In this document: positions 1-9,016 of the stretch, piece after piece | How the letters are laid out: the number at the start of each line of letters is the position of its first letter | Position numbering within the stretch: position 1 is the first letter of the stretch | Assembly: GCF_001294625.1 (NCBI RefSeq) | Contig: NZ_CP012677.1 | Coordinates: forward strand, 1,426,001-1,490,000 | DNA: 64,000 nt | Direction: 5' to 3' | Source: Arthrobacter alpinus | GTDB taxonomy: Bacteria > Actinomycetota > Actinomycetes > Actinomycetales > Micrococcaceae | Translations under genes and position numbers: made by a program | Notes under the pieces: generated by a model | What the model was told of the DNA's origin: nothing | The model's input: the letters and a program-made list of their open reading frames with translations, nothing else | Databases searched by the model: none

Positions 1-115
1 CTTCAAGGCCGGTCTGGAATCCATGCGCCCGGCGCTGGTGTCCACACCCAAGATCGTATCCCGCAAGGTGGACGGCGACTCCTGGGGCGAGATGGGCGAA
101 CTGCAGATCGGCTGA
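1..115 (+). CDS. C-terminal end of an unrecognised protein (partial)
   Basis: An open frame enters from the left edge and stops with TGA at 113-115. The visible tail is 37 residues and ends in GEMGELQIG. It shows no motif I can assign to a family. The stop lies 2 bases before the hrpB start, so the two genes are probably cotranscribed. The function cannot be judged from this fragment. Confidence 0.5.
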   Translation, partial: FKAGLESMRPALVSTPKIVSRKVDGDSWGEMGELQIG

Positions 116-117
116 CC

Positions 118-2778
118 ATGGCCGCCCCCTGGGCCCATGGCCCCTTCTTTGAGCTGCACAGTCTTGGCGCCGGGCTGGTGTTCGCCGACTCCCTGGGTAA
201 CCTCGCCGAAGCCCTGGCCGGAAACGGTTCCTGTGGTGCGGCCGTAGTTCAGGCTCCTCCCGGCACCGGAAAAACCACATTAGTGCCGCCGCTGCTGGCC
301 AACCTCTTGGCAGCGAACACCGGGCAAGGCCGCCGCCCCCGCATCGTCGTCACCCAGCCACGGCGGGTTGCGGTCCGGTCGGCGGCCCGCCGGCTGGCCT
401 TCCTGGCCGGGCGCCCCCTAGGGGACACTGTGGGCTACACGGTCCGCGGGGAAAGCCACACCAGCCCCAACACCGTAGTTGAATTTCTCACCCCCGGCAT
501 CCTGCTACGGCGCCTTCTAGGCGACCCGGGGCTGGAAGGCGTAGGCGCCGTCGTGCTCGATGAAGTTCACGAGCGCGGCTTGGAAACTGATCTTCTGGTG
601 GGCATGCTCACGGAGGTCCGCCAGCTGCGGGACGACCTGACCCTGGTGGCGATGTCCGCCACCTTGGACGCCCACCGTTTCGCCGCATTGCTGGGAACGG
701 GCGACGGCGGGGCCCCGGTTCCCGTGGTCGACTGCCCGTCCGCGCTGTTCCCGCTGGAGACCACGTGGGCGCCGTCGGCCCTGCCGCGGTTGAATGAGCG
801 GGGAGTGAACCTAGGCTTTCTGGACCATATGGCGGACACGGCCGCGGCCGCGCACGCCGCCGCCCTGGCAGTGGACCCCGGCGTTGACGCCCTGGTGTTC
901 GCACCCGGGGCCTGGGAGGTGGGGCACATCGCCGCACGGCTGCGTCGCAACCACGCCGCCAGGACTGGCGGGGCCCCACCCACCGAGATCCTGGAACTCC
1001 ACGGACAGGTGCCCCCGGCCGAGCAGGACAAGGCGGTGTCGGGCCGGCGCCCGGGCGGGCCGCCGCGGATCATCGTTTCCACCTCGCTGGCTGAATCCTC
1101 GCTCACGGTCCCCGGCGTGCGGCTTGTCATTGACTCGGGGCTCTCGCGTGAACCGAGGCGTGACGCAGCCCGAGGCATGCAGGGGCTGGTCACCGTTTCC
1201 TGTTCCCGGGCATCCGCGGTGCAGCGGGCGGGGCGGGCGGCCCGTCAGGGGCCTGGCACCGTGGTGCGCTGTTATGACGAAAAGTCGTTGGCGGCGGCAC
1301 CTGCCAACCCAACCCCGGAGATCGCCGTCGCCGACCTGGGCGCCGCTGCCCTCACCCTAGCCTGTTGGGGCGCGCCGGGCGGCGTCGGTCTGGCATTGCC
1401 CGATGCTCCGCCACCTTCCGCGCTGGCCGATACCGTGGAGATGCTGCGCGAACTTGGTGCCGTCGCGGCGGATGGCCACGCCACGGAACTGGGTAAAACA
1501 CTCTCCCGCATCCCTGCCGACCCCCGTCTGGCCAGGGCTCTCCTGGCAGGGGCCGCCGCGGTGGGTGCGCAAAAGACGGCCGAGGCCGTGGCACTGGTAT
1601 CCGGGGACCACCGGGCCCCGGGGGCAGACCTGACTAAGCTGCTGACCCTGCTGCGCTCCGGCAAGGACCCTGGCTCGCGGCGCTGGAATGAGGACGTCAA
1701 ACGACTGAAGGGGATTGTGGCCCGGGAATCAAGGGTTGCCCGGCAGGGAAAGCCCGTGACAGTAACTGCGGCTGGGGTGCCTTCGGAGGAGTCGGTGGGG
1801 TTCGTCGTCGCCCTGGCCTACCCTGACCGGGTGGCACGCCGCGTTCCCGGACCAGGCAGTCAGTACCTGCTCACATCGGGCACCCGGGCGGGCTTGCCCG
1901 CCGGTAGCCCGCTGTCCGGGCACGAATGGCTGGCCGTGGCGCAGGTTGCCCGCGCGCAGGGCAGGGACGCCGCCGGGACAGGGGCCGTGATCCGCTCCGC
2001 GGCACCCCTGAGCGCGGAGTCCGCCCACCAGGGCGCCGTTCACCTGGCTACCGACACCGTTACGGCGAGCTTTGCCGAGGGCAAGGTCAGCGCGCGCAGG
2101 GAACGCCGGCTCGGCGCCATCGTGCTGTCCACGACCCCCGTCAAGGCCACTGCGGACCAAGGCCGATCCGCTGTCGCCTTGGCCCTGGAAACACAGGGAC
2201 TGAGCCTGCTACGGTGGTCTGCGTCCGCGGAGTCCTTGCGGCGCAGGCTTGCCTTGGTGCACCGGGAGCTGGGGGCGCCCTGGCCTGATGTCAGTGATGC
2301 GGGCCTCCTGGGGTGCCTTCAGGAGTGGCTGGCCCCCGAGCTTGAGGTGATCGCCGCGGGCAAGCCTGCCGGATCGGTGGACCTCACTGAGCCCTTGCGC
2401 CGGCTGTTGCCCTGGCCCGAAGCCAGCCGGCTCGGCGAGCTGGTGCCCGAGCGTCTGGCGGTGCCCAGCGGGTCCCAGGTGCGCCTTGGCTACCCCGACC
2501 CGGGCGACGACGCCGGCCTGCCGGTTGTCGCGGTCAAATTGCAGGAGTGCTTTGGTTGGGCGCAGACACCCCGGCTGGTCAATGGCCAGGTTCCCATCCT
2601 GTTCCACCTGCTCTCACCGGCGGGGCGTCCACTGGCCGTCACCGGCGACCTTGCCTCGTTCTGGGCCGGCCCCTACGCCCAGGTGCGGGCCGAGATGCGT
2701 GGGCGCTATCCCAAACATCCCTGGCCCGAGGATCCATGGACGGTGAAGGCCACCGCCAGGGTCAAGTCAAAGATGTAG
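118..2778 (+). CDS. hrpB: ATP-dependent helicase HrpB
   Basis: This is an 886-residue DEAH-type superfamily 2 helicase. The Walker A motif (APPGTGKTT) lies near residue 47, the DEVHERG box near 148 and the SAT motif near 179. The arginine-finger region (QRAGRAAR) follows, then a winged-helix/HA2 part. The C-terminal signature RYPKHPWPEDP near residue 862 is typical of HrpB and separates it from HrpA. The family is described as putative RNA helicases; the cellular role in actinobacteria is not well defined. The ATG starts 2 bases after the upstream stop, which suggests translational coupling. Length is close to family members of about 800-850 residues. The gene ends 12 bases from a convergent SDR gene. 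Confidence 0.9.
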   Translation: MAAPWAHGPFFELHSLGAGLVFADSLGNLAEALAGNGSCGAAVVQAPPGTGKTTLVPPLLANLLAANTGQGRRPRIVVTQPRRVAVRSAARRLAFLAGRPLGDTVGYTVRGESHTSPNTVVEFLTPGILLRRLLGDPGLEGVGAVVLDEVHERGLETDLLVGMLTEVRQLRDDLTLVAMSATLDAHRFAALLGTGDGGAPVPVVDCPSALFPLETTWAPSALPRLNERGVNLGFLDHMADTAAAAHAAALAVDPGVDALVFAPGAWEVGHIAARLRRNHAARTGGAPPTEILELHGQVPPAEQDKAVSGRRPGGPPRIIVSTSLAESSLTVPGVRLVIDSGLSREPRRDAARGMQGLVTVSCSRASAVQRAGRAARQGPGTVVRCYDEKSLAAAPANPTPEIAVADLGAAALTLACWGAPGGVGLALPDAPPPSALADTVEMLRELGAVAADGHATELGKTLSRIPADPRLARALLAGAAAVGAQKTAEAVALVSGDHRAPGADLTKLLTLLRSGKDPGSRRWNEDVKRLKGIVARESRVARQGKPVTVTAAGVPSEESVGFVVALAYPDRVARRVPGPGSQYLLTSGTRAGLPAGSPLSGHEWLAVAQVARAQGRDAAGTGAVIRSAAPLSAESAHQGAVHLATDTVTASFAEGKVSARRERRLGAIVLSTTPVKATADQGRSAVALALETQGLSLLRWSASAESLRRRLALVHRELGAPWPDVSDAGLLGCLQEWLAPELEVIAAGKPAGSVDLTEPLRRLLPWPEASRLGELVPERLAVPSGSQVRLGYPDPGDDAGLPVVAVKLQECFGWAQTPRLVNGQVPILFHLLSPAGRPLAVTGDLASFWAGPYAQVRAEMRGRYPKHPWPEDPWTVKATARVKSKM

Positions 2779-2790
2779 GGCAGTGGGCTT

Positions 2791-3615
2791 TTAGTGGCTC
2801 GTGGTGGTCCCCTTTGGTGTGGCGGCTCGCCAGTCGTGATTTTGTAGGTGCGAACTGGCCTGGGCACCCATTTGAGACATGCCCCCGTCCACTGCCCAGC
2901 TGGCCCCGCTGACATAGCTTGCTGCGGGCGACGCCAGGAAGGCGATCACCTCTGCCACCTCTTCGGCTACCGCTGCGTGCCCCAGTGGCAGACCGGGCCG
3001 CGGGATCTGGTGGGCGTGCCGGGTTTCGTCGGGGGGCAGGTGCGTGGCGATTTCACCCGGGGCCACTGCATTCACGGTGATTGCGTGCTCGGAGAGTTCC
3101 AGGGCCAGGGTCCGAACGAGCCCGTCCAAGCCGAACTTTGAAGCGCAGTACGCGCCAAAGCCAAACCTCGGTTGCTGGGCGTGAATGCTGGTGACAGCCA
3201 CGATCCGTCCACCGGAGTTTCCTGCGATGAGAAGTTTCGCGGCCGCCTGCAGGCACAGGAAGGCGCCGTTGAGGTTCGTGTCAAGGATGTTTTGCCAGTT
3301 TGCCAGCGTGGTGTCGACCACAGCGGCGTTCAGCCCGATGCCCACGTTGTTGACGAAGACACCCAAGGTGCCCAAGTCCCCGGCCAATGCGTTGACTGCC
3401 GGAGCGCAGCTGGACAGGTCCGAGGTGTCCAGCCACAGGGTTGCCGTGACCCGTCCCCGGGCCCGGATCTGCTCAGTGGTGTCGGCTGCCCCGGCTTCGT
3501 CGTCGTGCCAGGTGAAGCCAACGTCATAACCGTCCCGGGCCAGTGCCAGCGCTGTCGCCTTGCCAATGCCGCGGTCGGCGCCGGTGACGATGGCAGTTCG
3601 CGGATAGGGTTTCAT
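2791..3615 (-). CDS. SDR family NAD(P)-dependent oxidoreductase
   Basis: This is a 274-residue classical short-chain dehydrogenase. The Rossmann motif TGADRGIG is near the N-terminus, the NNVG motif is present, and the active site consists of the serine in AVTSIH and the YCASK tyrosine and lysine. The C-terminal segment (SYVSGASWAVDGG) is typical of the FabG-like subfamily. The substrate cannot be inferred; many such genes are annotated only as 3-ketoacyl-ACP reductase-like or glucose dehydrogenase-like. The start at 3615 is preceded by GGAGGAAG directly upstream. The frame stays open upstream through dps, but that extension has no family similarity. It lies 76 bases downstream of dps and may be read from the same promoter. 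Confidence 0.85.
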   Translation of the reverse strand: MKPYPRTAIVTGADRGIGKATALALARDGYDVGFTWHDDEAGAADTTEQIRARGRVTATLWLDTSDLSSCAPAVNALAGDLGTLGVFVNNVGIGLNAAVVDTTLANWQNILDTNLNGAFLCLQAAAKLLIAGNSGGRIVAVTSIHAQQPRFGFGAYCASKFGLDGLVRTLALELSEHAITVNAVAPGEIATHLPPDETRHAHQIPRPGLPLGHAAVAEEVAEVIAFLASPAASYVSGASWAVDGGMSQMGAQASSHLQNHDWRAATPKGTTTSH

Positions 3616-3691
3616 CTTCCTCCAAGGTTCCTGGTCGCGCGCGGGAAGCCCGCGGCAGGCCACACTTGGTTCGTGGACTGCCGCGGGGTGC

Positions 3692-4252
3692 CTACTTTGC
3701 CTTGTGGGCCGCGGAGCGCTCGGTCTTGGCCCCGGCATTGACGAGGTCGCCGTCGTCGTCTTCCAAATGGGCGCGCATGAACCATTGGAACAATTCGAGC
3801 TTGGCACACTGGCCGATGAGCATGTCCTCGGTGATCGGGTCCACGGCAGCGACCTCCGCCAGCGCCTTGCGGTGGCTGGAAAGGAAACCGGTGTAAACCA
3901 CATCGAGGGCCGCCAAGTGTGCCGCGGTTCCGGCACGCCCAATGGCGTAGTCGTCCCATGAGCGGGCGGCCACCAAGGCACCCGGCAGGCCGTTCGGGGA
4001 GACACCCAGCGTGGCAATGCGTTCGGCCGTCTCATCCACCATGGCCCGCACAATCTCAATTTGGGGGTCGAGCATCTCGTGGACACTGATGAAGTCCCTG
4101 CCCACCACATTCCAGTGGGCGTGTTTGAGCGTGAGCGCCAGATCGTTGAGGGCGTGCAGCCGGGCCTGCAGCAATGCACCAACTTTGTGGCCGTCCTGCA
4201 ATGACAATCCGGGAACTGTGTAGCCGGCGTGCTTGGTCCTCTTGACTGCCAT
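3692..4252 (-). CDS. dps: Dps family ferritin-like DNA-protecting protein
   Basis: This 186-residue protein has the Dps ferroxidase signature: HAHWNVVG, then FISVHEMLD, then the ETAERIATLG helix. The His, Asp and Glu ligands of the inter-subunit iron site are therefore present. Dps proteins form dodecamers that oxidise and store iron using hydrogen peroxide, and some bind DNA through a basic tail. Here a basic N-terminus (MAVKRTKHAG) and a basic C-terminus (ERSAAHKAK) could both contact DNA. AAAGGAGC lies a few bases before the ATG. An SDR gene follows on the same strand. Confidence 0.93.
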   Translation of the reverse strand: MAVKRTKHAGYTVPGLSLQDGHKVGALLQARLHALNDLALTLKHAHWNVVGRDFISVHEMLDPQIEIVRAMVDETAERIATLGVSPNGLPGALVAARSWDDYAIGRAGTAAHLAALDVVYTGFLSSHRKALAEVAAVDPITEDMLIGQCAKLELFQWFMRAHLEDDDGDLVNAGAKTERSAAHKAK

Positions 4253-4317
4253 GTGCTGCTCCTTTGGCTGATGGGCGCCGCGTGGTCGACAGCCCTGCCT
4301 CCACGGTAGTCACTGAG

Positions 4318-4329
4318 GACCTTTTGGTC
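4318..4329. promoter_or_regulatory. Short palindrome upstream of dps
   Basis: GACC TTTT GGTC forms a 4-bp inverted repeat about 65 bases upstream of the dps start, in the gap before the YciO-like gene. It could be a regulator half-site pair, but it is short and may be chance. Confidence 0.2.
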
Positions 4330-4381
4330 TAGGGCCCAGGCCGCTGGTTGACAGGCAGCACGGCCCCCATCCGCTAAGGAC

Positions 4382-5002
4382 CTATTCGAAGCGGGAAGGA
4401 TCTCCCATGCCACGGCGTACCACTTCGGCGGTTCCGCTGGAAAAGTCGATGACTGTGGTGGGCTCGGCGCCGACGTCGCCGGAGTCAATCACGGCGTCCA
4501 CCTCATGGTCCAGGGTTTCCTTGATTTCCCATCCTTGTGTCAACGGCTCTTCCTCCGCCGGGAGCAGGAGCGTGCTGGAGAGCAGCGGTTCACCCAGCTC
4601 AGTCAAAATGGCGGCGATGAGGCGACTGTCGGGGATGCGCACACCCACCGTCTTCTTCTTCGGATGCAGCAGGCGTTTGGGGACTTCCTTGGTGGCCGGC
4701 AGAATGAAGGTGTACGGGCCGGGCGTGACCGCCTTGATGCTGCGGAAGATGTCGTTATCAACGGCGACGAACTGGCCCATCTGCGCAAAATCCTTGCAGA
4801 CCAGCGTGAAGTGGTGCTTACCGTCAAGGTTGCGGATCCGACGGATTCTCTCCAGCGCCTCCCGGTTGCCCAGCTGCGCGCCCAGCGCGTAGCAGGAATC
4901 GGTAGGGTAGGCGATCAATCCGCCGGACTTCAGCAAATCGACCACCGCACTCACCGAACGCGGTTGGGGATCTTCGGGATGGATGTCAAAGAATTTGGCC
5001 AT
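4382..5002 (-). CDS. YciO/Sua5/YrdC family protein
   Basis: This 206-residue protein resembles E. coli YciO along its length. The N-terminus is MAKFFDIHPEDPQPR; conserved segments include YPTDSCYALG, HHFTLVCKD, PGPYTFIL, a KTVGVRIPD block, and PTTVIDFS near the end. Members share the fold of TsaC/Sua5, which makes threonylcarbamoyl-AMP for tRNA t6A, but YciO-type proteins are not proven to act in that pathway in cells. The start at 5002 was chosen because homology begins there; in-frame ATGs exist at 5014 and 5038. No clear Shine-Dalgarno is seen. It is divergent from the penicillin-binding protein gene. Confidence 0.85.
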   Translation of the reverse strand: MAKFFDIHPEDPQPRSVSAVVDLLKSGGLIAYPTDSCYALGAQLGNREALERIRRIRNLDGKHHFTLVCKDFAQMGQFVAVDNDIFRSIKAVTPGPYTFILPATKEVPKRLLHPKKKTVGVRIPDSRLIAAILTELGEPLLSSTLLLPAEEEPLTQGWEIKETLDHEVDAVIDSGDVGAEPTTVIDFSSGTAEVVRRGMGDPSRFE

Positions 5003-5198
5003 GATCGTAAGCATACGTGGGTGCCGAACTCGGGGCACGCATCAGCTTACAAACAGGTCCGGAAGTCCGCTTCCACGCCTTGTTTGTGGGTATCGCACAG
5101 GAAATTCCCACGTTTAAGGGGGATAATAGCTACCGTGTCTTGATGGCATGTGTCAGGTTGGCGGCAACGCCATAGTCATAAGGGAAGGCTCGCACCAG

Positions 5199-7514
5199 AT
5201 GCCCCAGGGATCACAAGGCTCACCACGGAATTCACGGTGGCGGGACAATGGAACCGCCGTGGCCAACCTCCTGCGACTCGTGGTGGTGTGTGGCATGTGC
5301 GGGGTGTTGTTGGCCGCACTTTTGGTGCCAATAGGCGCCCTGGCCACAGCGGCCGTGGCGGGCACCAACACGGTGCTCGATGAACTGCCCAGAACCCTGT
5401 CCACGGCCCCGCCGGCGCAGACCACCAGGGTGCTGGCCTCGGATGGTTCGCTCCTGGCCTCCTTTTATGCCCAGGACCGGCAGGACGTCACCTTGGAAAA
5501 CATGTCCCCGTACATCAAGAACGGGATTGTGGCCATCGAGGACGCCAGGTTCTACGAGCACGGCGGCATCGACATGACTGGCATACTGCGGGCGCTGGTA
5601 GCAACGGTGAAAGGTGGACGTGAGGGCGCCTCCACCATCACGCAGCAATACGTGAACAATGTGATCATTGAACAGTTGGTCTCCAACGGGAAAACCGAGG
5701 ACGTCAAGCTGGGCCAGCAAAAAACGCTCGGTGACAAGATCAATGAGATGAAGCTTGCCATCGGCCTGGAAAAGGAAATGTCCAAGGACCAGATCCTTGC
5801 CGGCTACCTGAATATCATCTACTTCGGCAACGGCGCCTACGGCATCCAAGCAGCCTCAAAACTGTATTTCAACACCACAGCCAAGGACCTGACGCTTCCG
5901 CAGGCGGCGGCACTGGCCGGGGTGGTCAACAGCCCCACCTACTACGATCCCATAACCCAGCCGGAGCATGTGGTGGCCCGCCGCAACGCCGTCTTGGCCG
6001 GAATGCTGGCCCAGCAGAAAATTTCCCAGCCGGACTACGACGCTGCCGTCAAGGCCCCTTTGACCCTCGATGTGAACAAGCCTGCGCAAGGCTGCGCCGC
6101 CGCGGCCACTGCCCCTTACTTCTGCGACTACATCCAGCAACTGGTGCTCAACAACACCGCGTATGGGGCCACCGTTGAGGACCGGACAAAACTGTTGTTG
6201 CAGGGCGGGTTGACCATCAAGACCACCCTGGACCCGGCCTTGCAAAGTGTGGCCCAGGAAAAGGTCAATGCCACCATGGCCCCCACGGACCCGCTGCAAC
6301 GTGGTGCCGCCGTGGTCAGCGTCCAGCCAGGGACGGGTGAGGTATTGACCATGGCACAAAATACCGTCTACAACCCGGCTACAGCCCCCGGAAACTATAT
6401 GGGCAACTTTGCCCTGCCCATCAACGACGCCAACGGGCTGCCGCTCAACGGCGCCGGCGGATTCCAAATCGGTTCAACCTTCAAACCCATCGTTTTCGCC
6501 GAGTGGCTCAACAGCGGACATTCGATGATGACGGTCATTAACGGTGGGGTGCGTAAGTACCCGCTGGGCTATAACTGGAAGAACTCCTGTGGCACCACGG
6601 CCGGGGCGTACGACCCCGCGGCCGGCGGCGGGAGCGTGCTGTTGCCCAATGACGACCCCAATCACTACTATCCAATGACGGCCTTTGAGGGGTTGTACAA
6701 CTCGATCAACACCATCACGTTCCAAACGGCCACTCAGCTGGACTTTTGCAACATCCAAAAGATGGCGACGGCGGCCGGCATCAAAGATGGCCGGACCAAC
6801 AAGCTCTACGACGTTTCCCAGATTTCCAGCCTGATTGGCACCCAGAATGTGGCGCCCATCGACATGGCCACCATGATGGCCACGTTCGCCAGTGGTGGCG
6901 TGCGGTGCGACCCGATAGCACTAGTCTCGGTGACCGATGCCGCGGGCAAGGCGTTCCCGGTGCCTGCCGCCAACTGCCAGCGCACGATCAGCGCCGACGT
7001 GGCCGCCGGTGTCACCTACGCCCTACAAAATGTGCTGGTGCGTGGTTCCGGCTACCAAATCCCGATCAACGACAAATCCACGTCCTTCGCCAAGACGGGC
7101 ACCACCGACTACAACATTGACACGTGGACTATCGGGGCGAACACGGGGATCGCCACAGCGTCATGGTTTGGCAGCTACCAGGGGAACAGTCAGCAGTTCT
7201 GGAACCAGAACATCACCATCAATGGCCGATATTGGCCGGTGGTCGATGGTGCCAACCTGGCAGGCACCCAGTGGGCTGCGCTCATGAACGCCGCCGCGGG
7301 CGTGCCTGTCCTGACGCCGGCGGCACTGCCCCAGCCGCCGGCGGTCATGCTCAGCCGAACCGTTCCCCTGGTGGCGGGTGTGAACAACCCCTTGGCCGGA
7401 AGCGGTGTCCCTGCTCCGGTCCCCGTCCCTGCAGCACCAAACCAAGCCCCGGCGCCTGCACCAGCCCCGGCGCCTGCACCAGAGATTAGCACCGCACCCA
7501 GCAGTGGGCCCTGA
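5199..7514 (+). CDS. Class A penicillin-binding protein (bifunctional transglycosylase/transpeptidase)
   Basis: The product (771 residues) polymerises and cross-links peptidoglycan outside the membrane. A short basic cytoplasmic tail precedes one membrane anchor (about residues 25-48). The GT51 transglycosylase domain follows, with EDARFYEHGG near 113 and the GASTITQQ motif. The transpeptidase domain carries SxxK as STFK near 425, SxN as SIN near 502 and KTG near 632. The C-terminus is a Pro-Ala-rich tail with a tandem DNA repeat. AGGGAAGG lies 10 bases before the ATG at 5199; an in-frame ATG at 5148 is a possible longer start but lacks that spacing. GATAAT at 5122-5127 is a plausible -10 box. 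This is PonA-like; no PASTA domain is seen. Confidence 0.92.
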   Translation: MPQGSQGSPRNSRWRDNGTAVANLLRLVVVCGMCGVLLAALLVPIGALATAAVAGTNTVLDELPRTLSTAPPAQTTRVLASDGSLLASFYAQDRQDVTLENMSPYIKNGIVAIEDARFYEHGGIDMTGILRALVATVKGGREGASTITQQYVNNVIIEQLVSNGKTEDVKLGQQKTLGDKINEMKLAIGLEKEMSKDQILAGYLNIIYFGNGAYGIQAASKLYFNTTAKDLTLPQAAALAGVVNSPTYYDPITQPEHVVARRNAVLAGMLAQQKISQPDYDAAVKAPLTLDVNKPAQGCAAAATAPYFCDYIQQLVLNNTAYGATVEDRTKLLLQGGLTIKTTLDPALQSVAQEKVNATMAPTDPLQRGAAVVSVQPGTGEVLTMAQNTVYNPATAPGNYMGNFALPINDANGLPLNGAGGFQIGSTFKPIVFAEWLNSGHSMMTVINGGVRKYPLGYNWKNSCGTTAGAYDPAAGGGSVLLPNDDPNHYYPMTAFEGLYNSINTITFQTATQLDFCNIQKMATAAGIKDGRTNKLYDVSQISSLIGTQNVAPIDMATMMATFASGGVRCDPIALVSVTDAAGKAFPVPAANCQRTISADVAAGVTYALQNVLVRGSGYQIPINDKSTSFAKTGTTDYNIDTWTIGANTGIATASWFGSYQGNSQQFWNQNITINGRYWPVVDGANLAGTQWAALMNAAAGVPVLTPAALPQPPAVMLSRTVPLVAGVNNPLAGSGVPAPVPVPAAPNQAPAPAPAPAPAPEISTAPSSGP
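7445..7480 (+). repeat. Two tandem 18-bp units in the PBP tail
   Basis: The unit AGCCCCGGCGCCTGCACC occurs twice back to back, encoding the Pro-Ala repeat near the C-terminus of the penicillin-binding protein. It is likely a slippage-prone low-complexity tract. Confidence 0.8.
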
Positions 7515-7633
7515 GTCCGGCGTCGTGCTTGCCGGCGGTGACGATGACAGGCGCCGGGGCCAGCTAATTTCCGCGTTTGGCCCTTCTCGGCAAGACTAGG
7601 GGTGCAATAATCCCCTGACGCAAGGAGAGCACC

Positions 7634-8062
7634 ATGAAAGATACAACGAACCCGCCACGCATCGTGGTTGGTGTCGACGGATCCGAATCATCCATCAACG
7701 CCTTGCGTGAAGCGGCGAGCCTGGCCAAGGACCTCAACGGGACCGTTGACGCCATCGCCGTATGGGCGGCCCCCACCAAGCGTGCCAGCTATGAGGCCGT
7801 GGGCATTGGCCACTTTGCCGAAGGTGCCCAACAGACTATTGACCAGGCGTTGCAGGATGCGTTCGCCAACGAACGTCCCGCCCACGTGCACGCACGGGTG
7901 GAGCAAGGCTCAGCCGCGCCCATCCTGGCCGAGGCCAGCAGGGGCGCCCGCTATTTGGTGGTGGGGCGCCGTGGCCATGGTGGACTGATGGGGCTGGTGC
8001 TTGGTTCAGTCAGTGCCCAGAGCATCAATCAAGCGCACTGCCCGGTGATCGTGGTTAAGTAG
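7634..8062 (+). CDS. Universal stress protein (UspA family)
   Basis: This is a 142-residue single-domain Usp. The N-terminal strand is IVVGVDGSESS, and the ATP-binding signature G-x2-G-x9-G-S appears as GRRGHGGLMGLVLGSVS, followed by HCPVIVVK. This points to the ATP-binding Usp class, which forms dimers in the cytoplasm and acts in stress and dormancy responses. AAGGAGAG precedes the ATG with good spacing. Its 3' end overlaps the end of the convergent membrane-protein gene by 34 bases. Confidence 0.9.
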   Translation: MKDTTNPPRIVVGVDGSESSINALREAASLAKDLNGTVDAIAVWAAPTKRASYEAVGIGHFAEGAQQTIDQALQDAFANERPAHVHARVEQGSAAPILAEASRGARYLVVGRRGHGGLMGLVLGSVSAQSINQAHCPVIVVK

Positions 8063-8670
8063 CAGCCGGTGTCCGTCAGGACGTGTCTTGCTGCCGCGCC
8101 TGATCTGGCCGCCTGTTCAGCCCGGTGGAATGCGAGCTCCAACAGCATGATGGCCTCCGGATAGCCGGGCTCGCCCTCCCCTCCAGGGGAAGTGCCCCCG
8201 TCCGTGTCGCGGAGTAGTTGCTCGGCCAGCGCCGCAGCCTTCACCAAGGCCGAAGTTTCCGGAACCCGGACGTCACTCATGGAGGGGAAGTCGATGGCAG
8301 CACCTGGGTCGAGTTCGTAACGGCTCCAGCGGGTGAGGACCTCCTCATGCCGGGCCGCCAAGGCTGCCTGCTCACGTGCATGCTGTGATCGTGCCGTGGT
8401 GGCGATCCTGACCGCCACGCTGTGTGAGGCGAGCTTGTTGACCCAACAACCGGTTCCGGCAGAGACGGCCAGCAGCGTCAGCGACGCCCAGGGGCTAGCG
8501 GCGGCGCTGATCAAGATGGTCGGTGCCAACACACACAACCCGGCAAAGCCGTACCAAAATTTCGTGTCGGGATCGTGTTCCTGCGACGGGCGAGTCTTGA
8601 CCAGCCACATTGTCCCCGCCGTTGTAAGCACCACGAGCACCACCAGCACGCCAAGGGTTACAACCAGCAT
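8029..8670 (-). CDS. Hypothetical membrane protein
   Basis: This is a 213-residue protein of no family I recognise. The first half has two hydrophobic segments (about residues 1-24 and 42-75), separated by a short polar loop. The second half is soluble, rich in Ala, Glu and Arg, and probably helical (the stretch beginning TTARSQHAREQAALAARHEE suggests a coiled coil). The start at 8670 is supported by GGAGGTG about 5 bases upstream; an in-frame ATG at 8721 has no such site. The gene converges on the universal stress protein gene and overlaps it. Confidence 0.6.
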   Translation of the reverse strand: MLVVTLGVLVVLVVLTTAGTMWLVKTRPSQEHDPDTKFWYGFAGLCVLAPTILISAAASPWASLTLLAVSAGTGCWVNKLASHSVAVRIATTARSQHAREQAALAARHEEVLTRWSRYELDPGAAIDFPSMSDVRVPETSALVKAAALAEQLLRDTDGGTSPGGEGEPGYPEAIMLLELAFHRAEQAARSGAAARHVLTDTGCYLTTITGQCA

Positions 8671-9016
8671 CACGGCACCTCCCGAGCAACGGTCCGGGAC
8701 CGCCCTGTCCGGACTTTTCAAAATGGGGCCAACGCCAAGCGCGCAGGTCCTCCTACTACCATTGCAGGCCCTTTACGCTCTTTGGTCAAGGGCACCGGGC
8801 TCACGCCCGGATCATTGTCACGTCCTAGCCCACCCGGCGTCTCGCCACAGACCTTTGGCGGTCACTGGCGGCAGTGCCGTAGTTCTCAACCGCAGGCCAT
8901 CGCGATACAGGGCTTGATCGTGCCGGGACTGCGTGATTACCACGAACGGTATTGCCACGGACAGTGCCGGCATACGCGCCCGCCTAGACACTCGCGGAAA
9001 CCGTGGGGAGAGCAGC
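8671..9016. other. Gap with no recognised gene
   Basis: This stretch lies between the start of the membrane-protein gene and the end of the broken MFS gene. Short open frames occur on both strands but none shows a family motif. It may hold the promoter of the membrane protein and more decayed DNA. Confidence 0.4.

Noticed and set aside
3616..4488. Upstream extension of the SDR frame through dps
   Set aside because: The SDR fold begins at 3615 with a ribosome site, and the extension overlaps the real dps gene in another frame.
8779..8815. Possible tRNA-like fold
   Set aside because: The GGGC...GCCC pairing does not extend to a cloverleaf, and no anticodon or T-arm could be placed.
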